NCBI GenBank assembly: GCA_002734085.1
Contig: NVXV01000002.1
Location: 186,001-250,000, forward strand
Direction: 5' to 3'
Length of the DNA stretch: 64,000 nucleotides
Origin: Fluviicola sp.
GTDB lineage: Bacteria; Bacteroidota; Bacteroidia; Flavobacteriales_D; Crocinitomicaceae
Made by a program: the position numbers and the translations under genes. Below, in pieces: positions 8,978-17,469 of this stretch. Within the stretch, counting starts at the first letter, position 1, and each line of letters begins with the position of its first letter. The notes beneath the pieces are model-generated. The model worked only from the letters and a program-made list of their open reading frames with translations, was not told the DNA's origin and searched no databases.

Positions 8978-9276
8978 AGTAGCTAAAGAAATTTTTTATT
9001 TGATTAATGTTAATCGAAAAGCTGTATATAACAAAACACTTAGAGTTATTGACTAACTGAAACCACATTTAATTAATCAATAAATATAACAAAATACTTT
9101 AAAAATAAGGAATCTAAGAAGCTACCGAGGATTGTAAGAAATGTATAACACTCTTTATTAGTGTTAAATACAAAAGATCATCCGATTTTCATTTGGTTGA
9201 AGTTGATGATCAAAAAATTAAATTTCTTTAACACCCCACATTACCAATAAACAAAACATTTATTATCTTATCGCAA

Positions 9277-10044
9277 ATGAAAAATACTTTTTTCATGCAA
9301 AAAAGCCTAAGTCAACCTTCTATTGAGGTTGTAGGAACTACAATAACGGAGCCAGTAATTACGCTTACAGATCTTATGATTACGGCAGTATGCGTATATG
9401 CATTTTTTCAATTGAGAAAGCTAAATAGAAAAGGCAAGGTGCATAAATACATTCGCTGGTATTTTGGAATTATGGCGATAGCAACGCTCCTCGGAGGAAT
9501 ATTAGGGCACGCTTTTCAGGAGCAAATAGAATTAGCATGGAAGTTACCTGGTTGGCTCATTAGTATGTTAGCAGTTATGGCAGTTGAACGTGCTTCAATT
9601 ATACATGCAAAACCGCTTTTAAATAAAAAACTGGGAAAGTTCCTGGAAGTTGCTAACGTAATTGAGCTAATCACTTTCGCAGTACTTGCTTTTAGTACTT
9701 TGAATTTTTTCTTTATACAAATTCATTCTGCTTATGGTTTAGGACTGGTTGTTCTACCTATTCATTTTTATGTTTATTGGAAAACGAGAAACGAAGGAAG
9801 CCGTATATTCTTCCTCACTGTGATTTTTGCAACTTTAGCAGCATTTTTCTATACAAGCGAAATAGGTCTGAACAAATGGTTTAATCATTTAGATTTAGCA
9901 CATATAGTGATGGCAATTAGTATGTATTTGTTATATCTAGGGGCGAGGAAACTTGAAGTGTTAAAAAGGGATGATATAATAAAAGGATCGGGTGGTTTAA
10001 TTCAAGTTGTGAAGACTGCTTTGAAAAACACTTTCCATATTTAG
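9277..10044 (+). CDS. Orphan multi-pass membrane protein (paralogue of 17470-18210)
   Basis: 255 residues with about seven hydrophobic segments. Start is ATG 9277; a later Met (MQKSL, codon 7) is also possible. It shares a pattern with the product at 17470-18210: an EP near the first helix (TEPVITLTD), a GH in the second (GGILGHAF), a K-P-W segment (KLPGW) and a C-terminal WFNHLDLAHIVMA block. The spaced invariant E, H, D and H could be catalytic or metal-binding, somewhat like the CREST/alkaline-ceramidase membrane hydrolases, but that is only an idea. Flanked by 21-bp direct repeats. The gene stands alone between two minus-strand signalling genes. No function assigned. Confidence 0.8.
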   Translation: MKNTFFMQKSLSQPSIEVVGTTITEPVITLTDLMITAVCVYAFFQLRKLNRKGKVHKYIRWYFGIMAIATLLGGILGHAFQEQIELAWKLPGWLISMLAVMAVERASIIHAKPLLNKKLGKFLEVANVIELITFAVLAFSTLNFFFIQIHSAYGLGLVVLPIHFYVYWKTRNEGSRIFFLTVIFATLAAFFYTSEIGLNKWFNHLDLAHIVMAISMYLLYLGARKLEVLKRDDIIKGSGGLIQVVKTALKNTFHI

Positions 10045-10047
10045 TCT

Positions 10048-10068
10048 GATTTATATATTGTATTAAAT
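10048..10068 (+). repeat. 21-bp direct repeat, right copy
   Basis: Second copy of the repeat at 8957-8977 (one mismatch), ending one base before the stop codon of the response regulator on the other strand. Confidence 0.5.
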
Positions 10069-10069
10069 C

Positions 10070-10492
10070 TTAGGGAAGTTGAATTGTGTTTGTCCAGTAA
10101 TGTTTTAGAGTTTCAGCTATATCATCTAATTGAAAAATGTCATCTGGCTTGACAATGTAAGAACTAGATTGTTCTTTATAGGATTTTAGAATATCATCTT
10201 TTCTTGTAGAAGTTGTTAAAATAATAATTGGAATGTGCTTCCATTTGGGTACGGATTTTATTTTCTGTAGAGCTTCATGACCATCCATAATTGGCATGTT
10301 AAGATCCATTAAAATAATTGTGGGGGTTTCAACTTTTTGATAAGGCTCTTCTTTTTTTAGAAATTTAATAGCTTCAGCCCCGTTCTCCACATGAAAAAAG
10401 TTCGTAACGAATGACTGCTCTTCAAGAGCCTCCCTAACAAGAAAAGCATCTTCTTTATTGTCTTCTACTAATAAAACGACTAGTTTTTTCAT
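10070..10492 (-). CDS. Single-domain response regulator (CheY-like receiver)
   Basis: 140 residues that make one receiver domain and nothing else. The acidic pair is in LLVEDNKEDA, the phosphorylated aspartate is D63 in LMDLNMP, the conserved Thr/Ser is in LTTST, and the lysine is in YIVKP. The HAE-type insert and short length resemble the Rcp1 group of receivers that pair with PAS/GAF histidine kinases. It begins 2 bp after the stop codon of the histidine kinase gene at 10495, so the two are surely cotranscribed and are likely cognate partners. With no output domain, it probably acts by protein contact or phosphorelay. Confidence 0.93.
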   Translation of the reverse strand: MKKLVVLLVEDNKEDAFLVREALEEQSFVTNFFHVENGAEAIKFLKKEEPYQKVETPTIILMDLNMPIMDGHEALQKIKSVPKWKHIPIIILTTSTRKDDILKSYKEQSSSYIVKPDDIFQLDDIAETLKHYWTNTIQLP

Positions 10493-10494
10493 GA

Positions 10495-13400
10495 TTAAGA
10501 TGTTTTTGGTATGGTAAATATAAAAATAGTTCCTTGAGGTTTATTAGGTTCAAACCAAATTTTTCCACCATAAGCAGAAATAATTTTTTTACAAGTTGCT
10601 AAACCGATGCCTGTTCCAGTGTATTGAGAATTAGAATGTAGTCTTTTAAATATTTCAAAGACTCTTTTCTCATGTCTAGGTTCAATTCCTATACCGTTAT
10701 CTGCAACGCTAAATTTGTAAACTCCTTCATTTTCACTGAAATAAATATCTACCTCAACGTTGTTTCCTTCAGGTTGGTATTTAATCGCGTTATCGATTAA
10801 GTTTGTGAACAACTGTATAAATGTACTTACGTCACCTTTTACCTTTGGTAATTTAGTTTTTGATAATTTTATTGAACCTAAAGTCTCATCTTTTTGGTAA
10901 TTTTCAAAGATTAAGTTTAAGATATTGTCCAGATCTACTTCTTCACTTCCTACAGAACCCGTTTTTGAAAAGTCAAGAATGTCAGAAATAAGATCCTTCA
11001 TTCTAGTTGCATTGTTAGTAGCATTTTCTATGTAGTTGTTAGCTTTATCACTTAGCTCATCCCCATGCCTTTTGAGTAGAATGGATAAATATGTTGTTAT
11101 TCCTCTAAGTGGTTCTTTTAAATCGTGAGCGGCAACATGGGCAAACTGTTCAAGTTCTTCATTTTTTTGCTCTAATTCACGTTGCATTGTTAAAATATGA
11201 CTAATGTCTGAAGCAGTGAATAAATATCCTTTATTATCCGTTTTTATTTCAGATACAGATAAAATTACGGGGAGCAAAGTACCGTTACTCTTCTTCAAGG
11301 TCCATTCTCTAAAACCTTCATCCTCTAAATGAGTTAAAGCGTTAAATAGTTTATAGTCGTTCTTTTCTTCAATTTTATGACCGAGAAGTTGCTTAGAAAC
11401 TATTTCCCATTCACTTTCCAGAAATATGAGATCTCGAATACTTTCTCCAATCACTTTATCCCCTTCAAAACCTAGTAGTTTTTCAGTTCCAATGTTATTA
11501 CTTTTGATAATACCATCTTTATCAGTGGAAATCAGAGCTACTTTAGTTGTAGAATCCATTACGGCTTTGTTTTCCGCCAAAAGAGCCGTTAACTTGAGTT
11601 CAGCTTCCTTTCTTTTTGAGAGATCAACTATTTGTGAGATAAAATAAAGTATATTGTCTTCAGCATCTTTCACCATCGATACTGAGAGAAGAATATATAC
11701 TGTGTGGCCGTCTTTATGGAAATATCTTTTTTCCATCTGATAATGATTCCTTTTGCCTTCAATCATTTCAGTTAATAACGAAACATCTATATCTAAATCA
11801 TCAGGGTGAGTGATATCTTGAAAGGTTAATTTTATTAATTCCTCCCTTGTATACCCAACAATTTTACAAACTTCATCATTTACTTTTAACCATCTTCCTT
11901 CTTTGTCTAGAAGAGCCATTCCTATAGCTGCATTTTCAAAGTTTCCTCGAAACGCTTCTTCACTTATTCTTAGAGCTTCTTCATTCCTTTTTCGTTCCGT
12001 TATCTCTTGATGGATACCAAACATCATAAGTGGAGAACCGTCTTCTTTCCATTCAAATACATTGCCCCTTGAATAAACCCATGCCCAGTTACCAGATTTG
12101 TGTTTCATTCTAACTTCTACTTCATAATAATCTGTTTTTCCTTCAAAACATTCCTGGAGTAATTTATTTGATTTTTTTAGATCCTCTGGATGAACTAGTT
12201 TGTTCCAAGTTTCAATATTAACTGGAGCTAGCTCATCTAGTGTGTAACCTACAATTTCAGCCCATCGATTATTGAATATGGTGTCTCCGGTTTGTATGTT
12301 CCACTCCCAAGTCCCAATATCTGTTCCTTTAATAACGGACTTGAATTTCCGTCTGGCGTATACCAAATCTTGAATGATTCGTCCTTCAGGAATCACATAT
12401 ATCACGTTTCCTTTTTCATCAAAAATTGGTTTTAGGCTAAATAATATAGTAGTTGGTGTTTTATTTGCTACCCAAACGGCTACTTCATAGGATACGGATT
12501 CTCCAGAAAGAGCTTTTTTGAAATTAGCTTTGAGTTCAACTCTAGTCTCTTTTGATATTTGCCACCAATAGCAGTCCCAAAAATACTTGCCAATTACATC
12601 ACTGTGTTTAATTCCTGCAACATCAACAGCAGTATTATTGACATCAAGTAGCACTCCATCTCGGTTAAGAAAACCTATAAATGAAAAGCTTGAATTGAAA
12701 ATACCTTTAAATTTCAATTCATTCTCTTTGATCTCAGTTATATCCTGGAAACTACCAATAACTTTATCTTCGGCTTTCCAACCGGTTGACCTGACCCACT
12801 TTTGATTATTCTTTGCTGTAATAAGAATACAATTTACATCGAAAGGTTCATTTTTCTCTATACAGTTAGTAAGAGCTTCTATAACAATCGGTCTATGTTT
12901 TGGATGATAAAATTCGATTCCTTTTGCTTTGTTATGGTCAAAGTTTAATGGTAATTCATGAATTTCATAAACCATATCGCTCCAGGTTGTTTCTCCGGTC
13001 GCAATAATCATTTCCCAAACACCAATTTGATTTGTTTGTTGAATTTCTTGCAATAACTTATTGTTAGATATGAGTTGCTGATTGGCCAGCTCTAATTTAA
13101 CTTGATTTTTGCTAAGTTCTATTAATTTGATTGTCTGATTGGATAATCCTTCGAGTAGCTCGTATTGTTTGTCATTAATTTTGTTAGGCTTGTCATCGAT
13201 TAAAATCAATGCTCCTAATGGTAAACCATCGTTGTTGACCAAAGGAAATTCGGCATAAAAGACTATAGTAGTGTCCTTAGAGGTATTAGATTGTTTTGTG
13301 AAATCCTGTTCTCTGCGAACATCCTCGATAACCAAAGGATCAATAGGTTCATCAAGCGTCTGGAGGTAAAAAGGAATGTTTTTTAACGTTTCATTTAGCT

Positions 13401-13596
13401 TTTCACCATAAAGTGAAAGTATAAATTCATCGTTATTTGCAATTAAACAGATGAGAGAAGTATTAATATTACAAACTTGAGCAGCAGTAGAGGTTATGAA
13501 ATCATAGTCTTTACTTTTCTTAGCTCCAGATATGAAGTGAGAGTTTGTCTGTTCTAATCCCTCATGTTTATTTAAAAATGACCTTTGTTCTTCCAT
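10495..13596 (-). CDS. Multi-PAS/GAF sensor histidine kinase
   Basis: 1033 residues from ATG 13596; an upstream TTG would add three residues. Order: N-terminal GAF domain (about 15-165), four or five PAS/PAC domains (about 185-800, with motifs such as GTWEWNIQTGD and GYTREELIKLTF), a coiled coil, a HisKA dimerisation helix with the phospho-acceptor His near residue 825 (HVAAHDLKEPLR), and a HATPase domain with N box (IDNAIKYQP), DNGIGI and GTGIGLATCKKI. There are no membrane helices, so it is a soluble kinase that senses cytoplasmic signals, perhaps redox, light or ligand through PAS. Its partner is the receiver encoded 2 bp downstream. Confidence 0.95.
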   Translation of the reverse strand: MEEQRSFLNKHEGLEQTNSHFISGAKKSKDYDFITSTAAQVCNINTSLICLIANNDEFILSLYGEKLNETLKNIPFYLQTLDEPIDPLVIEDVRREQDFTKQSNTSKDTTIVFYAEFPLVNNDGLPLGALILIDDKPNKINDKQYELLEGLSNQTIKLIELSKNQVKLELANQQLISNNKLLQEIQQTNQIGVWEMIIATGETTWSDMVYEIHELPLNFDHNKAKGIEFYHPKHRPIVIEALTNCIEKNEPFDVNCILITAKNNQKWVRSTGWKAEDKVIGSFQDITEIKENELKFKGIFNSSFSFIGFLNRDGVLLDVNNTAVDVAGIKHSDVIGKYFWDCYWWQISKETRVELKANFKKALSGESVSYEVAVWVANKTPTTILFSLKPIFDEKGNVIYVIPEGRIIQDLVYARRKFKSVIKGTDIGTWEWNIQTGDTIFNNRWAEIVGYTLDELAPVNIETWNKLVHPEDLKKSNKLLQECFEGKTDYYEVEVRMKHKSGNWAWVYSRGNVFEWKEDGSPLMMFGIHQEITERKRNEEALRISEEAFRGNFENAAIGMALLDKEGRWLKVNDEVCKIVGYTREELIKLTFQDITHPDDLDIDVSLLTEMIEGKRNHYQMEKRYFHKDGHTVYILLSVSMVKDAEDNILYFISQIVDLSKRKEAELKLTALLAENKAVMDSTTKVALISTDKDGIIKSNNIGTEKLLGFEGDKVIGESIRDLIFLESEWEIVSKQLLGHKIEEKNDYKLFNALTHLEDEGFREWTLKKSNGTLLPVILSVSEIKTDNKGYLFTASDISHILTMQRELEQKNEELEQFAHVAAHDLKEPLRGITTYLSILLKRHGDELSDKANNYIENATNNATRMKDLISDILDFSKTGSVGSEEVDLDNILNLIFENYQKDETLGSIKLSKTKLPKVKGDVSTFIQLFTNLIDNAIKYQPEGNNVEVDIYFSENEGVYKFSVADNGIGIEPRHEKRVFEIFKRLHSNSQYTGTGIGLATCKKIISAYGGKIWFEPNKPQGTIFIFTIPKTS

Positions 13597-13655
13597 TACC
13601 AACAATTATCAGTCATTTTTACATGACTCATTATTTTTTGCTCCTCTATTTATTA

Positions 13656-13663
13656 CAAACTTA
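13656..13663 (-). promoter_or_regulatory. -7 box TAAGTTTG upstream of the histidine kinase
   Basis: Matches TAnnTTTG about 60 nt before ATG 13596; no -33 box at normal spacing. Confidence 0.33.
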
Positions 13664-13700
13664 AGGATAAATATATTTAATAAAAACTTCAAAATTTCCT

Positions 13701-14405
13701 TTAAAAAGGATTTGTCGCATGAACAGTAACCTCTGGAATATAGCCACGATTATCCATTTCAAGCGTACTTACAATAGTGTGAGCAATTTCTACAGGTGTA
13801 AGCTTATTTTGTTCTAACGGTCGTTCTTCACGACTTTCTTCGTCTCCAAAAGCAGTTGGAACTTCACTTGGATTAACTTGTATTACACGAATGTTGTCTT
13901 TTCTCAATTCACCTTGCCAGCATTGTGTCAATCCCCGCAAAGCAAATTTTGAAGAACAATAGATACTTCCAGTTGGGTAGCCTTTTAATGATGCAGTTGA
14001 TGCAATATTTACAATATTTCCTGATTTTTGTTTGAGAAAAAATGGCAGTGCACCTTTTGCTACCATTGTTGCTCCAAGTACATTTACTTCGTATACCTCA
14101 CGCATTTTTTCACGCGTAATTTCGCCGAGACCTAGTCGTTGACCAATACCAGCATTGTTGATCAAGATATCTAAGCGGCCGAATTCTTTGCTGATGAAAG
14201 CGTATAAATCATTAATTTGTTGATCGCTTGTTACGTCGCAATGAAAAGGTGTTGCACCAATTGCACTCGCCACTTTTTCTGTTTTAATCTTATCACGTCC
14301 GGTAATAATAACTTTAGCTCCTTTTTGGATTAGCAATTTAGCCGTTGCTTTTCCCAAACCAGAATTACCTCCCGTTACTAATGCTATGCTATTTTCTAAT
14401 TTCAT
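13701..14405 (-). CDS. Short-chain dehydrogenase/reductase
   Basis: 234 residues, the normal size for a classical SDR. Visible motifs are the TGGNSGLG nucleotide-binding loop at residues 10-17, NNAGIG, and the catalytic Ser with the YxxxK motif (IYCSSKFAL). The sequence resembles FabG-like 3-ketoacyl reductases, but many SDRs with other substrates look the same; the YCSSK form and the EVPTAFGDEE stretch suggest a specialised reductase. It stands alone with long spacers on both sides. Substrate unknown; NADP(H) preference cannot be settled by eye. Confidence 0.88.
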   Translation of the reverse strand: MKLENSIALVTGGNSGLGKATAKLLIQKGAKVIITGRDKIKTEKVASAIGATPFHCDVTSDQQINDLYAFISKEFGRLDILINNAGIGQRLGLGEITREKMREVYEVNVLGATMVAKGALPFFLKQKSGNIVNIASTASLKGYPTGSIYCSSKFALRGLTQCWQGELRKDNIRVIQVNPSEVPTAFGDEESREERPLEQNKLTPVEIAHTIVSTLEMDNRGYIPEVTVHATNPF

Positions 14406-14458
14406 GATATGTGTATTTATATGTTTAACAAAACTGATTTGATATCGTTCACTTATTT

Positions 14459-14558
14459 CTCTGCGTAACTCTGCGATTCTTCGTGTCCTCTGTGCTACAA
14501 CTTTTGCGTACTAGGTCATAGCACAGAGTTCCACTGAGAATCACAGAGGTTCACAGAG
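14459..14558. repeat. About 100-bp imperfect palindrome of CTCTGTG type
   Basis: Left arm 14459-14497 and right arm 14519-14558 are imperfect inverted copies, including a perfect 10-bp inner stem (ctctgtgcta with tagcacagag) around a 21-nt loop, and the repeated unit CTCTG[C/T]G. Similar CTCTGTG-rich intergenic repeats are, as I recall, common in Bacteroidota. It lies between the SDR gene and the sucD terminator. Confidence 0.7.
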
Positions 14559-14569
14559 GTTTAGAAAGC

Positions 14570-14604
14570 AAAAAAGCCATCCCGAACATTCGAGATAGCT
14601 TTTT
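14570..14604 (-). terminator. sucD terminator with GAACATTC octaloop
   Basis: Stem 14571-14583 with 14592-14604 (two mismatches) and loop GAACATTC, ending on the minus strand in a run of T. The loop and flanks match the terminator at 21741-21774. Confidence 0.85.
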
Positions 14605-14622
14605 AAATATGCTAAAAGTAAA

Positions 14623-15501
14623 TTAAGCCGTTACACCAAGTGCTTCTGCCATTTTACTTCCAATGTGAGCAGGACTGTCTACTACGTGGATTCCACAATC
14701 TCTCATAATTTTCTTTTTAGCTTCAGCTGTATCATCAGCACCACCAACGATCGCTCCAGCATGACCCATTGTACGTCCTTTTGGAGCTGTTTCACCCGCG
14801 ATGAAACCTACAACTGGTTTTGTTCCATTTTCTTTAATCCAACGCGCTGCATTAGCCTCAAGATTACCACCGATTTCACCAATCATAACGATTCCTTCTG
14901 TTTCTGGATCGTTCATTAGTAATTCAACAGCTTCCTTAGTCGTTGTACCAATAATTGGATCGCCACCAATACCAATTGCAGTTGTAATACCTAAACCAGC
15001 TTTTACAACTTGATCAGCAGCTTCGTAAGTTAGTGTTCCAGATTTAGAAACAATTCCCACTTTTCCTTTCTTGAATACAAAACCTGGCATAATACCAACT
15101 TTCGCTTCACCTGCAGTAATAACTCCAGGGCAGTTAGGACCAATTAAAGTACAATCAAATGCTTTGATATATTCTTTAACAACAGTCATGTCTTTTACAG
15201 GAATTCCTTCCGTGATACAAACGATAACTTTGATACCTGCGTTAGCTGCTTCCATAATGGCATCAGCTGCAAATGCTGGTGGTACAAAGATGATAGAAAC
15301 ATCAGCACTAGTTTTGTCTACAGCCTCTTGAACTGTATTGAAAACTGGCTTGTCTAGATGTTTTTGTCCACCTTTTCCCGGTGTAACACCTCCTACAACG
15401 TCAGTACCGAATTCAATCATTTGTCCAGCGTGGAAAGTTCCCTCACTACCTGTGAATCCTTGTACGATTACTTTTGAATTTTTATTTACTAATACGCTCA
15501 T
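14623..15501 (-). CDS. sucD: Succinyl-CoA synthetase alpha subunit
   Basis: 292 residues from ATG 15501 ([18 protein letters not shown]). A start further upstream (15564) is ruled out because a good promoter lies between. It catalyses succinyl-CoA to succinate with ATP or GTP formation in the TCA cycle, together with SucB/SucC, which is not in the window. The CoA-binding domain has [10 protein letters not shown] near residue 17, and the phosphorylated histidine is in GHAGAIVGG near residue 250. Length is normal for the family. Alone between a promoter (15534-15565) and its terminator (14570-14604). Confidence 0.97.
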   Translation of the reverse strand: MSVLVNKNSKVIVQGFTGSEGTFHAGQMIEFGTDVVGGVTPGKGGQKHLDKPVFNTVQEAVDKTSADVSIIFVPPAFAADAIMEAANAGIKVIVCITEGIPVKDMTVVKEYIKAFDCTLIGPNCPGVITAGEAKVGIMPGFVFKKGKVGIVSKSGTLTYEAADQVVKAGLGITTAIGIGGDPIIGTTTKEAVELLMNDPETEGIVMIGEIGGNLEANAARWIKENGTKPVVGFIAGETAPKGRTMGHAGAIVGGADDTAEAKKKIMRDCGIHVVDSPAHIGSKMAEALGVTA

Positions 15502-15533
15502 GTTCGCGAAATTTGTGCTTTTAAATTGTTGCT

Positions 15534-15565
15534 CAAAAATAGAACTTTGATTGATTAATGACAAG
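15534..15565 (-). promoter_or_regulatory. sucD promoter (-33 CTTG, 20 nt, -7 TATTTTTG)
   Basis: -7 box at 15534-15541 and -33 TTG at 15562-15564, spaced 20 nt, as in Bacteroidota sigma-A promoters. Predicted 5' leader is about 27 nt to ATG 15501. Confidence 0.65.
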
Positions 15566-15618
15566 GAAAATGGAGAAAATAATATGGAGTTATCAGAATT
15601 GAGTTCAACTTTTTCTAG

Positions 15619-16539
15619 TTAACTCCCAAACCGTTCTTCAAATTTAGACTTTTGTTGCTCCCTCAATTCATTCAAGTTCTCAGGGACATCACGCTTCCAC
15701 CTTTTGTGTGACCAAATCCATTGTTCGGGTCTATTTTTAATTACTTCTTCAAGCATTTTGGTGTGCTTTTCAGTGATTTCGCCCCATTTCATTTCTTTAG
15801 GAGACTCGGTGATAGTTTCTAAATGCATGGTATAATGTCCTCTTTTTGTTTGCTCGATATGAAAGAAAACAATAGCTTGCTGGTACTGGTGAGCAAGTAA
15901 CTCTGGACCAAATACAACACCCGTTTTTTGGTTGAGAAAATCCATCCAGTAACATTTTTTAGAGTCTCCAGGGGATTGATCAGCTAGGATCAAAGTAGCC
16001 ACACGATCTTTATTAGATTTGAAAAAATCATGTACAATTTTTGCGTGAATCACCTTCATACCGAAGCGAGAACGACGTGCATTTAATTTTTTATCCCAAA
16101 GACCGTTTGACAAAGGCATTCCAATTCCAACAGCTTGATGTTTGAATAATAAATTTTGTCCAGTAATCAACCATTCCCAATTATTGTAATGTCCAGAAAC
16201 GAGTAAAACGTTCTTTCCTTTTTCATACAATTCATCCATTATTTCGGGATTACTTACTTTGAAACGTCTACGTAATTGTTTTTCAGAAATACTTAAGTTT
16301 TTTGCTCCTTCAGCTAACAGATCTGTTAGGTGGCGATAAAACTTCCTTTCTATTAATCGTTTTTCTTTTGTTGTTTTATCTGGGAATGAATTTTCAATGT
16401 TTGCGCGTACAACGGCTCTTCGATAAGGAATTACTGTAATTAATAAAAGATAGAAAAAGTCGGTAAACAAGTACATAATCGGCAAGGGGAGGAGTGATGC
16501 CGGGTAAATTAGTATATGATATGCGATCCAACTTAACAT
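15619..16539 (-). CDS. Lysophospholipid/lipid A acyltransferase (LpxL/HtrB type)
   Basis: 306 residues. An N-terminal membrane helix (LIYPASLLPLPIMYLFTDFF) is followed by an acyltransferase domain with the catalytic HxxxxE motif in SGHYNNWEW (near residue 117) and the DQSPG segment of the LpxL/LpxM family, where the usual form is DQ..G. It transfers a second acyl chain onto lipid A precursors at the inner membrane, or onto a lysolipid in related members. The C-terminus is polar and charged. A -7 box lies at 16554-16561. Confidence 0.9.
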   Translation of the reverse strand: MLSWIAYHILIYPASLLPLPIMYLFTDFFYLLLITVIPYRRAVVRANIENSFPDKTTKEKRLIERKFYRHLTDLLAEGAKNLSISEKQLRRRFKVSNPEIMDELYEKGKNVLLVSGHYNNWEWLITGQNLLFKHQAVGIGMPLSNGLWDKKLNARRSRFGMKVIHAKIVHDFFKSNKDRVATLILADQSPGDSKKCYWMDFLNQKTGVVFGPELLAHQYQQAIVFFHIEQTKRGHYTMHLETITESPKEMKWGEITEKHTKMLEEVIKNRPEQWIWSHKRWKRDVPENLNELREQQKSKFEERFGS

Positions 16540-16553
16540 TGAGAATCTTTTTT

Positions 16554-16561
16554 CAAAAATA
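16554..16561 (-). promoter_or_regulatory. -7 box TATTTTTG upstream of the acyltransferase
   Basis: Exact TAnnTTTG match 14 nt before ATG 16539; no -33 box recognised. Confidence 0.42.
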
Positions 16562-16741
16562 GGTAATTTTGTTTGACTTTGGTAAATTGGATTTTGATTG
16601 TTTTTACTTCATAACTTAATATGGCTGTATAACCCAATAGACTATCTTCTCCTAATCAAGTTTGAAATTTAGATGAAATGAAAGGTAGTCGAGTATTCCG
16701 ACCGAAACATTGTAAAATTAAAACAGAGACCACCGACTCTC

Positions 16742-17359
16742 TTACTTATGAAATGTAGAATCAAAAGGTAGCCTTTGTAAAATAGAACGACCTAAAGTTA
16801 GCTCATCTGCATAATGCAATTCTGTTCCAACAGCCACGCCGCGCGATAATGTTGTGACATTTATGTTAAAGGCTTTTAATTTTTTATACAAATAAAAGTT
16901 AGTTGTATCTCCCTCCATGGTAGAACTTAGAGCAAAAATAACTTCATTTATATCATCGTTTTGAGCGCGTTCAATAAGCGAAGAAATGTTCAAGTCTTCA
17001 GGACCAAGACCGTCCATAGGAGAAATCACACCTCCAAGAACGTGGTACACCCCCTTATAGCTTCCAGTAGATTCAATTGCAAGTATATCGCGGATGTCTT
17101 CAACGATACAAACGAGTTCTTTTTCTCTAGATGGATTAGCACAAATACTGCATAATTCGATGTCTGAGATATTTCCACATTTTTTACAGAACTTGATATT
17201 TTGTTTCATCTGAGTAAAAGCTTTAGAGAAACGACCTATATCCTCTGGAGACCGTTTTAATAAATCCATGGCCAAGCGTAGGGCACTTCTTTTACCGATA
17301 GAGGGCAAAGAGGCAAGTTGTTCAACCGCTTCGTTCAGATATTTTGAAGGTAAATCCAC
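16742..17359 (-). CDS. recR: Recombination mediator RecR
   Basis: 205 residues, the usual RecR length. Helix-hairpin-helix region at residues 10-45 (LPSIGKRSALRLA), a four-cysteine zinc finger at about 57-72 (CKKCG...CSIC), then a Toprim domain (CIVEDIRDILAIE) and a C-terminal Walker-like loop. RecR forms a clamp and loads RecA with RecF/RecO at gaps. The start codon is GTG at 17359, chosen because the frame opens only with GTG there and the family normally starts near LxxLI/LPSIG. A -7 box ends 4 nt upstream, so the mRNA may be leaderless. The AGAGA/TCTCT hairpin at 16725-16742 may end transcription. Confidence 0.96.
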   Translation of the reverse strand: MDLPSKYLNEAVEQLASLPSIGKRSALRLAMDLLKRSPEDIGRFSKAFTQMKQNIKFCKKCGNISDIELCSICANPSREKELVCIVEDIRDILAIESTGSYKGVYHVLGGVISPMDGLGPEDLNISSLIERAQNDDINEVIFALSSTMEGDTTNFYLYKKLKAFNINVTTLSRGVAVGTELHYADELTLGRSILQRLPFDSTFHK

Positions 17360-17363
17360 TGTA

Positions 17364-17371
17364 CAAAAATA
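17364..17371 (-). promoter_or_regulatory. -7 box TATTTTTG directly before recR
   Basis: Exact box with only 4 nt (TACA) before the GTG start; transcription would begin at or next to the start codon. Confidence 0.5.
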
Positions 17372-17457
17372 GAATAGTTTTATGGATTTACTTCGTCATT
17401 TTATTACTATTTCTGAATGTTTCTTTTGATGAATAGAGGAAATTGATTGGAAAAATT

Positions 17458-17465
17458 TATTTTTG
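17458..17465 (+). promoter_or_regulatory. -7 box TATTTTTG directly before the orphan membrane gene
   Basis: Exact box with 4 nt (TACC) to ATG 17470, a mirror of the recR arrangement; candidate leaderless mRNA. Confidence 0.5.
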
Positions 17466-17469
17466 TACC

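Larger units (their letters stand above)
8896..9276. other. Divergent intergenic region with palindromes
   Basis: AT-rich spacer between the divergent regulator and membrane gene. It holds a -7 box for the regulator (8944-8951), a perfect palindrome with GATTAA/TTAATC arms (9002-9015), a 7-bp hairpin with 7-nt loop (9146-9166), and a 7-bp inverted repeat GATCATC/GATGATC (9176-9182 and 9205-9211). No gene was seen. The palindromes are possible operator sites for the LuxR-type regulator, which is inference. Confidence 0.5.

Noticed and set aside
15502-15564. Upstream extension of sucD
   Set aside because: A good promoter lies between 15534 and 15565, so an extended protein would need a transcript that starts elsewhere. 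The 292-residue start also fits the family.
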